In this document: positions 12,576-23,179 of the stretch, one piece after another
Layout: every line of letters starts with the position of its first letter
Numbering within the stretch: the first letter of the stretch is position 1
Assembly (NCBI GenBank): GCA_022316685.1
Contig: JAKJHU010000259.1
Coordinates: 124,001-188,000, forward strand
From: Progne subis subis
Taxonomy: Eukaryota; Chordata; Aves; Passeriformes; Hirundinidae
Reading direction: 5' to 3'
Length of the DNA stretch: 64,000 nt
Notes under the pieces: model-generated
What the model saw: only the letters and a program-made list of their open reading frames with translations
Databases searched by the model: none
What the model was told of the DNA's origin: nothing
Position numbers and translations under genes: made by a program

Positions 12576-15500
12576 GGTTACCTGTCATGAATTCAGCAGG
12601 AAACCATTCAATAGATTTTTTTCAATCAATTTTTTACCTGCTAAAATTCCTTGTGTCATCTATTAAAGTGTATGATTGTGGAAACCTCACGTGTAACAGC
12701 TTATTTTCGTTTCCTCGTTCAGAGAGAGTCTGTGGTTAAATTTGCTTAAATAATTTCTTTCTTTTATCAGTTGGTCTGCAGGAGTAATGAAAGAACTTTA
12801 TTTCAAATATGCTGTGCAAAAACAACATAAATTTTTGCTTTATAGAATACCTATTTTTCTGTCTTCACAAGAAGACATAATTTAATTGCTCAATTATTTG
12901 CTAATTTTATTCTGAATAATTTTATAAAATTTCAGATTGGATAAAGTAAATACGGAGACCTTTGCAAAATAGAAGTCTGTGAGGTTGAATAACACTTCTG
13001 TTTTTCTTACTCTAAATTTAGGCTTTTATCAATGTAGAGTAAAGCTTGTCATCCACAGAAAGGATCATGTAGATCTGACAATAAGGAAGCCTTACTACTA
13101 GTACTTAAATTGTGGTGTTAACCGGATGATTAATTTTTAAAAGTATTTGTTTCTTTGGTATACTAAATTCTTTCATGTAAGTCTTCCCTCTGGCATATTT
13201 TTTTATTGTTAACAAATTGAAAAAAAAAAACCTTTAGTGTATTTTTAGATTTATTGAAATGTATACCAGAGAAAGCCTGCAGTTTTGCATTAATTCTAAC
13301 AGCCTTAAAATAAACAAACTGCCCAGAAACTCTGCCTTAGCTGTCAGTTGCATATCCCCTGCACGATCTAGTGATATGTGTAATTGCAAATGTATCCTTA
13401 GCAAATGTGAAAGGAATCTCAGTTCTAATGTTCTCCCAATTACTAGAATATAATTTTAAATTTTCCACTTCCCTCCATTTCAAATTAGTTATTCACAACC
13501 TGCCAGTATTATCACTTTAGGGGAAAGTGATCTCATGATGCTGCTACAACGCCTAAGAATTTATAGAAAACTGTTAAGGAAGTTGTAGATGATATTTCAA
13601 ATTTTGGGCTTAACTTGTACCATTTGTCATTCAATATTATTCTAACTCCTATAATCTTTCACATTAATGCCTTATCCTATGCAGAGAAAACAGAGAGAGG
13701 AATATTTTCACTAGGTAAAGCTGCAGAAGATTTGTTCTGCTGGCTTCAACATAAATCAATAGGAGTCAAGTGGAATCTTCATTAGTGGAAATTGTTTCCT
13801 TATCTATTTATTTTTCTTTGAAGTGCTGCTGAAAACAGTAAGAGAAGGCATTCATCACTGATTATCATATAAAGACGTTTCAGTGTCATCTGAAATTATC
13901 ATATTAACTTCAGATCATATTAACCAGTAGTACAGAGATACTGTACAAATAAGCTTACATCTAGAAAGAGTGAAATTTTGTAACAGAAAATTATTACTCA
14001 TTTTTACTTTAAACCTACATTAAATAGAATTTTTTGTTCTTATGAAGAGAATGCAGACCTGGAAAATAGCAAATGCGACTAGATTTGTCTTTACTGAGTG
14101 GAATGCTCCATGGTTTTGAGTGGCATATACACATATATTTGTGCATGTTTGTCTTAATCTACCAATAATAAAGGAAATATGAAGCAGATAACAACTGTGA
14201 GCTCCAGTTAGTAAAGATTTAATAGAATTTACTGAAAGAGCAGTCTCCCCATTTTTTTAAAGTTGTTAAATGTAAGTGAAAATTATTGTCTCCAACACAT
14301 ACTGCAAATCAGAAAACTATTCTAAATTTTTAATTCCTTGATGGTTGGTTTTGTTCTTATTGTTGCAACAAGAGAAAAAATTGTGGTTTTAAAGGCAGGG
14401 CCAAATTTTCTGATACTATTTGCAATAGAGTGAAGTATACTCATGTTTAAAAATGTGTCAGTTTGAAGATTGACCATACCAATTTTAATTTGATCACCTC
14501 AGCCTGGGCATGTCATGCAATTTCCAGTGTAATATCCAAGTACTCTTTTTGCCTGGATACAGGAAATATATAGTACTTAGGAATGCTTAGATGGAACAAA
14601 GGAGAGCACATAATGAGTGACTGCTGTGGTTTATCTTCAGCTACTGAAATCACCAGAGTGACCCAAGTGTTTGCAATATGAAACTTAATGTTAATTTCCA
14701 TGCCACAGTTCTTTCCTTATAAGAGAGACAATTATCAACTTATTCTCATAACACATACTAAAACATTGTGAATTTCTCCATTGTATAATGTGGTGTAGAT
14801 TAATAAATATGGTGTTTAAAAAAGTAATTGAAACCACCTATTGGATATGGTTATAAATATGAAGAGTCTTCCCATGTTGATAAACAATGTGAATTTCCAT
14901 CCTCTGACTCATTACTCACAGACAGAATCCCTTCAACAGTGGTGTTGCCTTGCAAAGGGGCTAGATTTCTTTATCTCCAGATGTCTCCTTTGTACATAAA
15001 ATACATATCATACCTCCTCTTCCCCCAGTGCATCTCCTCTCTTCCCTTTGTTTTACTAATAGCAGGTTGATAATTCAAGCCAGGCAACAAGGCTTTAGTG
15101 CCTCAGAGGAAACTGGTGAATGAATTTAGAGGGGGGGGGGCGGGGGGGGTGGGGGGAAGGAATTTTGGGAGCTGGAGCAGGTTGTGAAGGAAGATAAGAA
15201 TCCTCCATGAAAGTGCTGCATGAACTACTTAGCACAGGAAATCTGTTGCTGCATATTCTCAGACCCCTATGAGAAGGGAAAAATATTTGTCACGTATTTG
15301 CTCACAGGCTTAACTATGGCTTGAACTCAGGCCTCTTGTGTAACCTACACTTGGACTTTACTTTTTACTGTTGGTTTTTGGTTTGTGGCTCTTTTAATCT
15401 AACTTTATTGTTTTTTCTTCAAAACCTCATTATTATTTGGCATGTGTGAAATATGATTTGAGTTTCATTTGTAAGGTGTACAGTGGCATAAGTAGACCCT

Positions 15501-15802
15501 CAATGTAACTGTGAGTACTCAACCAGTATTCATTTTACAAAGGTAAGATGTCCCTCAGTATGTAAAATGCGTGAACATTACTGATGTATTTTAAAGTATA
15601 GCAACCCTAGTTTCTAGGTTATCAACCTCTGAGTGCAGTTGGCAGTCTTGAAATGGATGTTTTACCAGAAGATAAATTATAACAAGTTTGGAACATGAAC
15701 AGGAACATGAAACATGAACAGTGGTGGGGGTTTGTTTTGGTCACTGTTTGTTTGCTTGTGGGATAGGTATGGTGGAGGTGTGTGTTGGCTTTTGCGTTGT
15801 TT
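12576..15802. other. AT-rich non-coding DNA
   Basis: No gene, RNA gene or mobile element was recognised. Open frames are all under about 80 codons. The only distinctive feature is the G-rich tract at 15131-15160. Confidence 0.6.
15131..15160 (+). repeat. Interrupted poly-G tract
   Basis: The plus strand reads ten G, a C, eight G, a T, six G, then AAGG. Several G-runs of three or more within 30 nt satisfy the usual G-quadruplex pattern. The length of such a homopolymer is also prone to sequencing error. Confidence 0.85.
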
Positions 15803-16148
15803 AGTCCAGAGGCGAGAAGACTGAGTAGGGATCTCATTAGTGAATATAAATATTGCAAAAGTGGGTGTCAAGAGGATGGTGCCAGATTTTTTTCAGTGGT
15901 GTCCAGTGACAAGATGAGGAGCAATGACCATAACCCAAACCGCAAGAAGTTCCACCTCAGCTTCTTTGCACTGAGAATGTCAGAGCACTGGAACAGTTGC
16001 CTGGGGAGGTCATGGAGTCTCCCTTTCTGGAGACATTCAAAACCCTTCTGGACACCTTCCTGTGTCACCTCTTCAAGGTGACTCTGCCTTGGCAGTTGTA
16101 TTGGACGAGATAATCTCCAGACTAGATCATATTATGATTCTGTGAAAT
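15803..16148 (+). mobile_element. CR1 LINE, 5'-truncated 3' end
   Basis: This is the terminal part of an avian CR1 non-LTR retrotransposon. It covers the last codons of the reverse-transcriptase ORF and the 3' UTR. Recognisable CR1 blocks in order are a GAAGACTGAG / ATCTCATTA segment, GGTGTCAAGAGGATGG, GAGCACTGGAACAG, GGAGTCTCC..TGGAGACATTCAAAAC, GCCTTGGCAG, and the terminal GATTCTGTGA unit typical of CR1 3' ends. The copy is clearly diverged, with small deletions and broken reading frames, so it is an old, dead insertion. CR1 elements usually arrive 5'-truncated, and this copy is only about 350 bp. No clean TSD was found. Confidence 0.92.
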
Positions 16149-17801
16149 TGTTTATCAGTAAACTTACTTTCCCAGCTTTCTGCTAACTTAGGTCAGTGTC
16201 ATTATCTTGCTGCTTTCCATTGATGTTGTGGAATTAATCAGTTGTTTTATATGGTATTTTGTGTTTCCTCAGTTACAATAATCTGTAACCTCTTCATTTA
16301 CTTCCCTGTTCTTTTTTTGCTCTCCTGTCTTTGGCTACTATGGTTAATCTCATATTTTAATACTTTTCCTGTTATAAGGATTATGTTATTAATTTTGCTA
16401 TAATCTATAAATTATGTTATCTTGAACATTTTTGTCAGTAAGTGTCAACAGAAGACTGGGAATTATTACAGCTGGGGCTGAAAATTCAGTATTTATTCGT
16501 ATCTTGTATCTTAGCTTACTTTCTTCACAGGTAAGAACTTCCCCATGAAACTTTCAAGTTATATAGTAGTAAGTGCCTGCTGATATCTTAATACAACTGA
16601 CTGCAAAACCTCATTACATATATTAATTAAAGCTCAATTAAATGTCTGCAGACTTGTGAGGGTAAGTAGATAGTGCTGTGCTGTGCAGTGCAGGACCTTG
16701 CTGCCAGATGTGAAAGAGAAACCACTTTACAAGGTTAGTCAGGTCTAATAGTTTTCATGTTGACTTCACATGACTACCTGAGAACTAGATTTTATCCAAT
16801 TTATAGATTTTTATATTCCAATTTAATACAAAAATTTTACTTTGTGTTTTATTTTCTAAATTATTTGAATGCATATAATGCATAGGCATTTTATGTTAAG
16901 TAGTTGTCTTCAATTAGTACTGTCTAGTTTTCTACACATAGTGAGGAAAAGATGTGTGTACCCTGTATGTACCTTATGTGTATTATCCTTGTTGTCAGAC
17001 TTACTCAATTATTGGATCTCATCTTCCTGCCCTCTTTTGAAAAGGTGATGCATTGGAGGAACTGGGTGGGGGGAAATCCTGAAACAAGCCTGCCTGTGTG
17101 CTGGTGGAAGCAATTCTGAATTGCCAGATGAGAAAGAAATGCAGAGACAAAGTTGCATGCAGAAGGTTATGTTAAGACCAACTTTCGGTAAAGTCAGATA
17201 TGAAAGGAAATATGAATTTGGGCACTGTTCAGTTTTTTAAAAATATAATAAAGGATGATGATAAAAGAACAATTATGTTCATACTTCAAGATTGCAATAT
17301 ATCCCTTTAATTCCCTTCTATATTCTCCAGCTTCTAGTAGTACTGTGATTTTTTAGTGTTCAGTACGTTTTGATCACCTGTAACAGTTCTAAAACACCTG
17401 TGAACTGTGTATTCATTAATTAAATTCTTTCATCTAATTTTCTGTATAAAAATAAATTCTCTTAAAACTCATATATTTCTTAAGTTTTTATCTTTTTTTC
17501 ATCTGTGACTTTCTTCTGCACAAATTGTTTTAATTAGACATTTAAATATACACGTACCAATTTTACAGCCTAGTTCAGTGCTCTGTTTCCCTGCATTACA
17601 CCCAACTCATTTTGGATATTTACTAACATTTGTCTGTTTAGTGACTTCATGCTAGAACAATATGAAGTTTTAAGCTGCAAAACTACCAGATTAAGATAAA
17701 CTGGTAACCAAATATGTCAGAATTTGACTTTTAACACTTTGTAATAGAATAACTTAAAAAACTTGGTTATTGTTTTGGTTTTTGGTTTTTGTGGAGTTTT
17801 T

Positions 17802-17832
17802 GTTTTTGTTTTGTTTTGTTTTGTTTTGTTTT
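17802..17832. repeat. (GTTTT)n microsatellite
   Basis: About six tandem GTTTT units, some with a T-length variation, embedded in a longer T/G-rich segment beginning near 17770. Confidence 0.9.
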
Positions 17833-19998
17833 CCTCCTCTTTTTGTTTGGTGAAGTATTTTAAAAACATACAGAAGTTTATAGATGGAACTATACCTTTA
17901 GAAAACACATGTCAAGGATAGTTGTATTACATGGCAACAGACATGAAGGGTTACATATGACTTAATTTTTACTCACCTGATTATTAACATGTAACAGCTA
18001 ATTAGAAACACTTCTACAGTTTTTTTTTTTAATCTCTGTTTTAGTTATTTTAAAACTTCAAATGAGACCAAATTCAACCAACCAATAACCCACAAACCCT
18101 GAATCTAAATGTTAGACTTTCCCAATTGCTTTTGAATTGATTGTTCCTTTTATACCCATCTAGGGCAGTCAATGTGTTGCTTTAATCAAACCTTGCTGTA
18201 ATGTTTTTATGAATAAAAATTTGAAAGTGCTTATTCTTCAGGGATTTTTTTTCATTATTGCTTTATTCTAATGTAGATCTAGTTTAGGCAATGATGCACT
18301 TATATATGTGTTTAAATAAGACTTCTGAGTTTTGCTGCATTGAAAATAACATTTTTGAATAAACCATCTTCATGATTTTAGACTGAGTGTTTTCTGGGGT
18401 CATCTACCTGTTAAACAAAACATACAGTGAAATCAAATTTCCAAAGGGTTTAACTAATGATTTTTTCATGTTGTAAAATCTTTGTACAATCTCAGGAAGG
18501 TGGAATAACCCTCAAGGAATCTTTCTTTACTCTTCCATGTTAAGTATGTGTCACAATTGTAATAAGGTGTTTCTATTTATTATTTCTGCATGACAGTCTA
18601 ATGTGATTAGGCTGTGTCTTCTGTGTTGAAAACACTTTATGAGAGAAAATTCATTGTAAATAAATGTAACAGACTTTCAAAAAATCAACCACAGTCTATG
18701 GGAATATCAAAACCATAGATTAAAAATAATACATTGCAAATAACTCTTATATGGGATTTAAAAATATTTTCAGGCAGTAAAACTATCAGGTGGCAAATCT
18801 GAGTTAAGAAAAAAGAATTTTAGTTTGGGTACTTCTCATTACCTCAATATAATCTATATTAATAGATGAAAATTTATTTTCTCTTTCTCCACCATAAATG
18901 AAGTTACTAAATTTTAGGGGATTTGCAGCAGCTGTAGTGATGCTTGAAGCCATTGTGCTGGCCAAAATACACGCTGGCTCAGTTCACCATGAAAAGACTG
19001 GAGATCAAACAAACAAGGAATTCTCTGTTTTAGGAGCGACTGAAGACAGTGCCACATACAGTAGATACACTTGTGTTATTTTCAGACTTGCAATGGGAAT
19101 TGATGTGATACGGTCTGTCTAACATACAATTTCTTCATTATAAGACTGATGCCAAACAATATTCTCTCACAATTCCGTGTGGGTGACTTGCCTGTGACCA
19201 GTTGGACAGTGACATGACTGGTGTTTTCAGCAACACTATTCAATTCCCTCTTTCATATTTTTATCTTTTTTTTGCCCCTGATGTTTCAATATTGATTGTA
19301 TCTGTACTATTAATAGAAAACGAAAAAGGGAGTATGCATATAGAGAATAAAAAATGTGAATGGGTATAAATAAATGAAGGAACTAATGGTTTGTCCTAAC
19401 AGATTAAAATCTGGTAAAGCTAATATCAGCAATAGAATCCAACCAGGTAGAAATTACAGTGAAAATAGTCAGTGTGCAGAGAACAGGCAGTAATCTGAAG
19501 CAAAAATTTGGAACTGAGAGAGTAGCCTCAGGACAGTAAAGACAACTGGTGAGAGTAGGGAGAATCCAATTAAATGAGAGCACATCTAACGAATATAGTA
19601 AGAACTACTGCAAGATGAAACTACAATTTATTGCTGAAGTTAATATCTTTAGATGTGTTTAAATGTAATTAATTAGGGTGAAATACAGTTACATTCCTAT
19701 ATGTAAACATTTGGTGACACATAAATACGTCTGCTGCTGACACCTACCTTGTCTGTCAACATAAATATGACAGTCCTGTAAGTCAATGCTCATTATCAAA
19801 TATTCCTATTTATACCATTTGTTCTTTCATTTTCCTGTAAGATGATTTTACAGCTGTTGTAAACTGAATACTGTAATACTTTACTGTTGCTTTAGCTCAA
19901 ACAATAGTCAAACTCTCCAGATTGTAGGTTTGCATTTTTTGAAAAATTCTGGGTTTTTAAAAAATCAATGTAATACATATTTTCTGAATGGAATAAAG

Positions 19999-20024
19999 TT
20001 TTGTTTGTTTGTTTGTTTGTTTTT
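19999..20024. repeat. (GTTT)n microsatellite
   Basis: About six tandem GTTT copies on the plus strand, ending in a T run. Confidence 0.9.
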
Positions 20025-20564
20025 CTTTAAAATGACATTGCATCTTTACATTGCATTGCCCAACAGGCTCTTAAAAACTCTTCAGGTTCTTGATATGGAA
20101 AATTTGTTTGGTCAATTTTGTTTTTAAACTAGCACTTTCATGCAGCATCAGCCTGAATGACCGTCATAGAACTGGATTATGTCTGTGGATGATTTAAGGG
20201 GAAGAACACCTGGTCTGGAGATAATTGGTTGGAATGTTGTTACAGAAAATTTTTAGGTTTTATGTGGCTACTTTGGCATTAAGTTTGATTTGATAAAAAA
20301 ATAATTGGTGCCATATGCTTGCTGCAGCCTCACAGGGCAATGGAGGTGTGCTTTAACTGTAGCAGTGCAAAGCTCTGACATAGAGGAGCCCATCCACAGC
20401 AGGAGTTTATAGAGCTTGTTAAAAATCATTAGGTTTTGTTCTACCTTAGTAGTGACATCCAATGAAAGCATGGTGCAGGGGAGGTTTGCGGGCACGTTCT
20501 TACGCAAAACAGGAATGATTTGATATATTCAGTGTCAAATACCACTGACCAGATGGAAATAGCT

Positions 20565-20897
20565 TGTAGTTTTCCCCACGAGATTAGACGGCCGCCAATG
20601 GCAAAAGTAAGAGTCAGGCTCTCTGGCTTCTGATGGGATTTTACAGCTTTTATTCTTAAGTCCTGCTCTGCTTAGCTGGACTGTCTAGATGACTCACTGG
20701 TGCCAGAGTGACCTGGCCCTGCCCCCTTCAGGGCCGTTTCCCCCAGGGGGCAGGGCCCAGAGGCAATCAGTGATAAGTGGGAGGGGAACAGGACTGGGTT
20801 ACATTTCAGTGTGGGGGATGGGCAGATCATAGGACAGATACATAGAAAAACCATTGCAAATCCAATTAAATATAAGCCTAATTAACACATTGCAACA
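20565..20897 (-). repeat. ERV-1 3' LTR
   Basis: This 333-bp LTR reads TGTTGCAATGTG.. to ..AACTACA on the minus strand, with inverted TG/CA ends. An AATAAA polyA signal sits at 20649-20654. It pairs with 34056-34412. The two differ by a short duplication around the TTAGACGG motif in the right copy, a deletion in this copy around 20765, and scattered substitutions. Confidence 0.93.
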
Positions 20898-20909
20898 TTT
20901 CCCCTTTTA
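20898..20909 (-). other. ERV-1 polypurine tract
   Basis: Immediately upstream of the 3' LTR, the minus strand reads AAAAGGGGAAA and then the LTR start TGTTG. This is the expected position and composition of the plus-strand primer (polypurine tract) of a retrovirus. Confidence 0.85.
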
Positions 20910-21150
20910 TTATTAAATTAAGAAGGAGGAAGGCTCGGTCGTGGGAGATGCTCAGAGTTTGAACCTTGAGTACCTTTAAAGTTGCAAAAAAAAAAAAGTT
21001 ACTTTAGTGCAAACAAAACTGTCCAGAAAAACACTGTTAAGGAATAATGATAATTAGAAGGAGAAGGTTTGACGCTTTCTCCTCCTCCAGGCAGCACTGG
21101 CCACTTGTGGGGCCTCTGCAAGTGGCTTTGCAGTTTATAGGGATGAAAGG
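20910..21150 (-). other. ERV-1 3' untranslated remnant, no env
   Basis: About 240 nt lie between the integrase stop and the polypurine tract. It contains an A run near 20986-20997 and no open frame of note. Its shortness shows that the env gene is absent rather than decayed in place. Confidence 0.75.
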
Positions 21151-21690
21151 TTACACCCACTTGGCTGGCACCCACTTGGGACCTGAGGGAGTGGACACGC
21201 AGGCATACCCACGACCCCAGGTGATCAGATCATGAGGACCCTCTGTTTCCCTGGTTGCTGGATCCTTTACCATTACTGGTGGCTTTGCTTTCAGCTGCAG
21301 TTGGCAGTTCTCTCTGAAATGGCGCACAATTGCTGAGTTACGATTTTCAAACGTACAATTTAAAAAGTTCAGAGTGAACAGGGCCTTGGACAACTGGATC
21401 TGGGGTGCTTCTAATTTTAGAGACTGATGTTGTTGGCTGAGGACCCTTTTGAGATTTTGGTGGGTCCTTTCCATGATGGCCTGACGTGTCAGGGAGCAGG
21501 GAATGCTGGTTTTGTGCTCTACTCCCCATTGCTGCAGGAAGCTTCTGAACTCCTTGCATGTGTACGTGGGTCCATTATCAGTTTATATTGATTTGGGGAT
21601 GCCCAGGAAGGAGAAAGCCTGTATTAGGTGTTTCATGGCATCACTAGACTTCTCCCCTGTGTGGGCAGAGGCATAGACAACTCCAGAAAA
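21151..21690 (-). pseudogene. ERV-1 integrase, C-terminal half (detached by ERV-2)
   Basis: This continues the integrase interrupted at 28648. Minus-strand frames encode the second half of the catalytic core (TDNGP motif around the second catalytic Asp, and an IMER segment at the position of the catalytic Glu). A C-terminal tail with WGRGYACVS and PKWVPAKW follows, resembling the end of the ERV-2 integrase. At least one in-frame stop lies just before TDNGP, and the readable frame is split. The longest piece is 107 codons ending at 21151. It normally inserts viral DNA into host DNA. Here it is non-functional, separated from its N-terminal half by nearly 7 kb. Confidence 0.88.
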
Positions 21691-21696
21691 GGTGTC

Positions 21697-22093
21697 TGTC
21701 GCTGAGACACACAAAGCAGTCACACGCAGATAAATAGTTTGCAAAGCAGAGGTTCTTCCAGACCCCAGCTCCTGCTGAGAGAGCGGAGAGAGGAGGAAGA
21801 CTGCCTCTTTGTTTATTCTTTACTTTTTATACATTTGTGGGTCTGGCAGAAGATTGGCTTTTTGGGGTTTCCACCCCTCAGCCTCAGTGGCCAGACCAAC
21901 TGTCAGTTACAGTTGTTTTTCAGGTTAGAATTATGCAAACAAAGGACAAGGAATGAAAAACAAAGGATTTGTTTATCTTACATCTGTGGGAAAGATAGAA
22001 AAATGGCTCTAACATTATACAGTAGCTAAAAGATCTGACTCCATTATGAAGTTCAAAAGGCTAAATAAAAAACTCAGAAAAACCAGGGTAACA
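21697..22093 (-). repeat. ERV-2 3' LTR
   Basis: This 397-bp LTR ends TGTTACCCTGG.. / ..AGCGACA on the minus strand. A TATA box (TATAAAAAG, 21823-21831) and an AATAAA signal (21812-21817) lie only a few bases apart. The 3' end of the transcript must therefore be set well downstream of that AATAAA or by another signal. It pairs with 28251-28647. Confidence 0.95.
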
Positions 22094-22105
22094 TCTCCCC
22101 CTTTT
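22094..22105 (-). other. ERV-2 polypurine tract
   Basis: The minus strand reads AAAAGGGGGAGA directly before the LTR start TGTTACC, in the standard position for the plus-strand primer. Confidence 0.88.
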
Positions 22106-22171
22106 AACTTTAAAAAAAGAAAAAACAGAAAAAGAAAAATGAACAGATTTACAAAGGGAATATATACAAAT

Positions 22172-23179
22172 TCAATCACTGTCTGTGCAGGAATCATCAG
22201 AGTGATCACTCGAGGATTCATCCACTTGGTGGTTTTCAAGTTGATCACGGCTTCCACCTTGCCTGTCAGCTGAATTCTGCCTCTGTGGTCGCAGGTCAGG
22301 ATGGACACACTTTGAAGGCAGCCAGCGTGTCCCAGTGTCCGTGGACACACATGCATACCCACACTCCATATACCCACACTCCATAGCGATTAGGTCATAA
22401 GGTCCTTCCCATTGCTTGGTGACTAAATTTCGGACCCATACCTTCGCTCGAGGCTGTTGCTCACCGTCTGAAGCCTGCAACGAGAGATGATGGTTCAAAA
22501 TGACAGGATTATTTGAGTTCTGCGGCACCGTAAGATGACTGATGGTGTACAAAGCCTTTGCTAACCGACTGTGTGGGGTTTCACCCTGCATTCCCCGTTT
22601 CTGCTTCTGAAGAACACACTTGAGTGTACCATGATTGCGTTCCACAATCGCCTGTCCTGTCGGAGAATGAGGGATGCCAAAGTTATGTGACACACCCCAT
22701 GACTGTAGGAACTGCTGTACCTGCTGCGAGGCATAAGCAGGACCATTGTCGGTTTTCACAGCAGAAGCTATGCCAAGAACAGCAAAGGCCTGCCTCCAGT
22801 GGGCAATGACATCTCGGGCTTTCTCTCCAGTGTGAGCAGAAGCCCACATCGCAGAGGAGAACGTGTCCACCGTGACATGCACATACTTGAGCTGGCCGAA
22901 CTCGGCGACCTGGGTAACATCAGTCTGCCAAAGCTCCAAGGCTTTAAGGCCTCTGGGGTTAACCCCTGCCGGCAATGGCGCACCAAGGGCGTGACAGTTG
23001 TCACACAACTCGACAATTTCATTAGCCTCAGTGGCCGTCAGGTGGAACTGCTTCTGCAGCGTATGCGCATTTTGGTGGAAAAACCCATGCGAGGCCTTGG
23101 CCTGCGCGAGCACGTCAGGCTGAGGGGCTACCCACGCTGGGTTAGCCAACTTGTCAGCCCTTGCTTTACCTTCCGCCAC
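22172..23179 (-). CDS. ERV-2 integrase (open frame, 335 codons)
   Basis: Retroviral integrase catalyses 3' processing and strand transfer of viral DNA. The frame is uninterrupted. The N-terminal HHCC zinc domain has His near residues 31/35 and 46 and Cys59 and Cys62. The catalytic DDE triad is Asp87 (QTDVT), Asp144 (TDNGP) and Glu180 (IVERN). A C-terminal domain and an acidic Ser/Asp-rich tail follow. The tail carries an exact MECGY duplication (a 15-bp tandem repeat near 22356-22386). In the virus it would be released from the Pol polyprotein, and there is no own start codon. A single-base frameshift near 23180 separates it from the RT-RNase H frame, so it can no longer be made as part of Pol. 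All catalytic residues are present. Confidence 0.9.
   Translation of the reverse strand: MAEGKARADKLANPAWVAPQPDVLAQAKASHGFFHQNAHTLQKQFHLTATEANEIVELCDNCHALGAPLPAGVNPRGLKALELWQTDVTQVAEFGQLKYVHVTVDTFSSAMWASAHTGEKARDVIAHWRQAFAVLGIASAVKTDNGPAYASQQVQQFLQSWGVSHNFGIPHSPTGQAIVERNHGTLKCVLQKQKRGMQGETPHSRLAKALYTISHLTVPQNSNNPVILNHHLSLQASDGEQQPRAKVWVRNLVTKQWEGPYDLIAMECGYMECGYACVSTDTGTRWLPSKCVHPDLRPQRQNSADRQGGSRDQLENHQVDESSSDHSDDSCTDSD

Larger units (their letters stand above)
16149..20558. other. AT-rich non-coding DNA with simple repeats
   Basis: No gene is recognised. It contains GTTTT (17802-17832) and GTTT (19999-20024) microsatellites. A 74-codon frame at 18898-19122 starts with a hydrophobic stretch but has no homologue I recognise and no supporting context. 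Confidence 0.55.

Noticed and set aside
18898..19122. 74-codon frame with hydrophobic N-terminus, resembling a small secreted protein
   Set aside because: No cleavage-site context, splice context or family resemblance. Likely chance.
20910..21150. Possible env remnant in ERV-1
   Set aside because: Too short and without hydrophobic or cysteine-rich frames.
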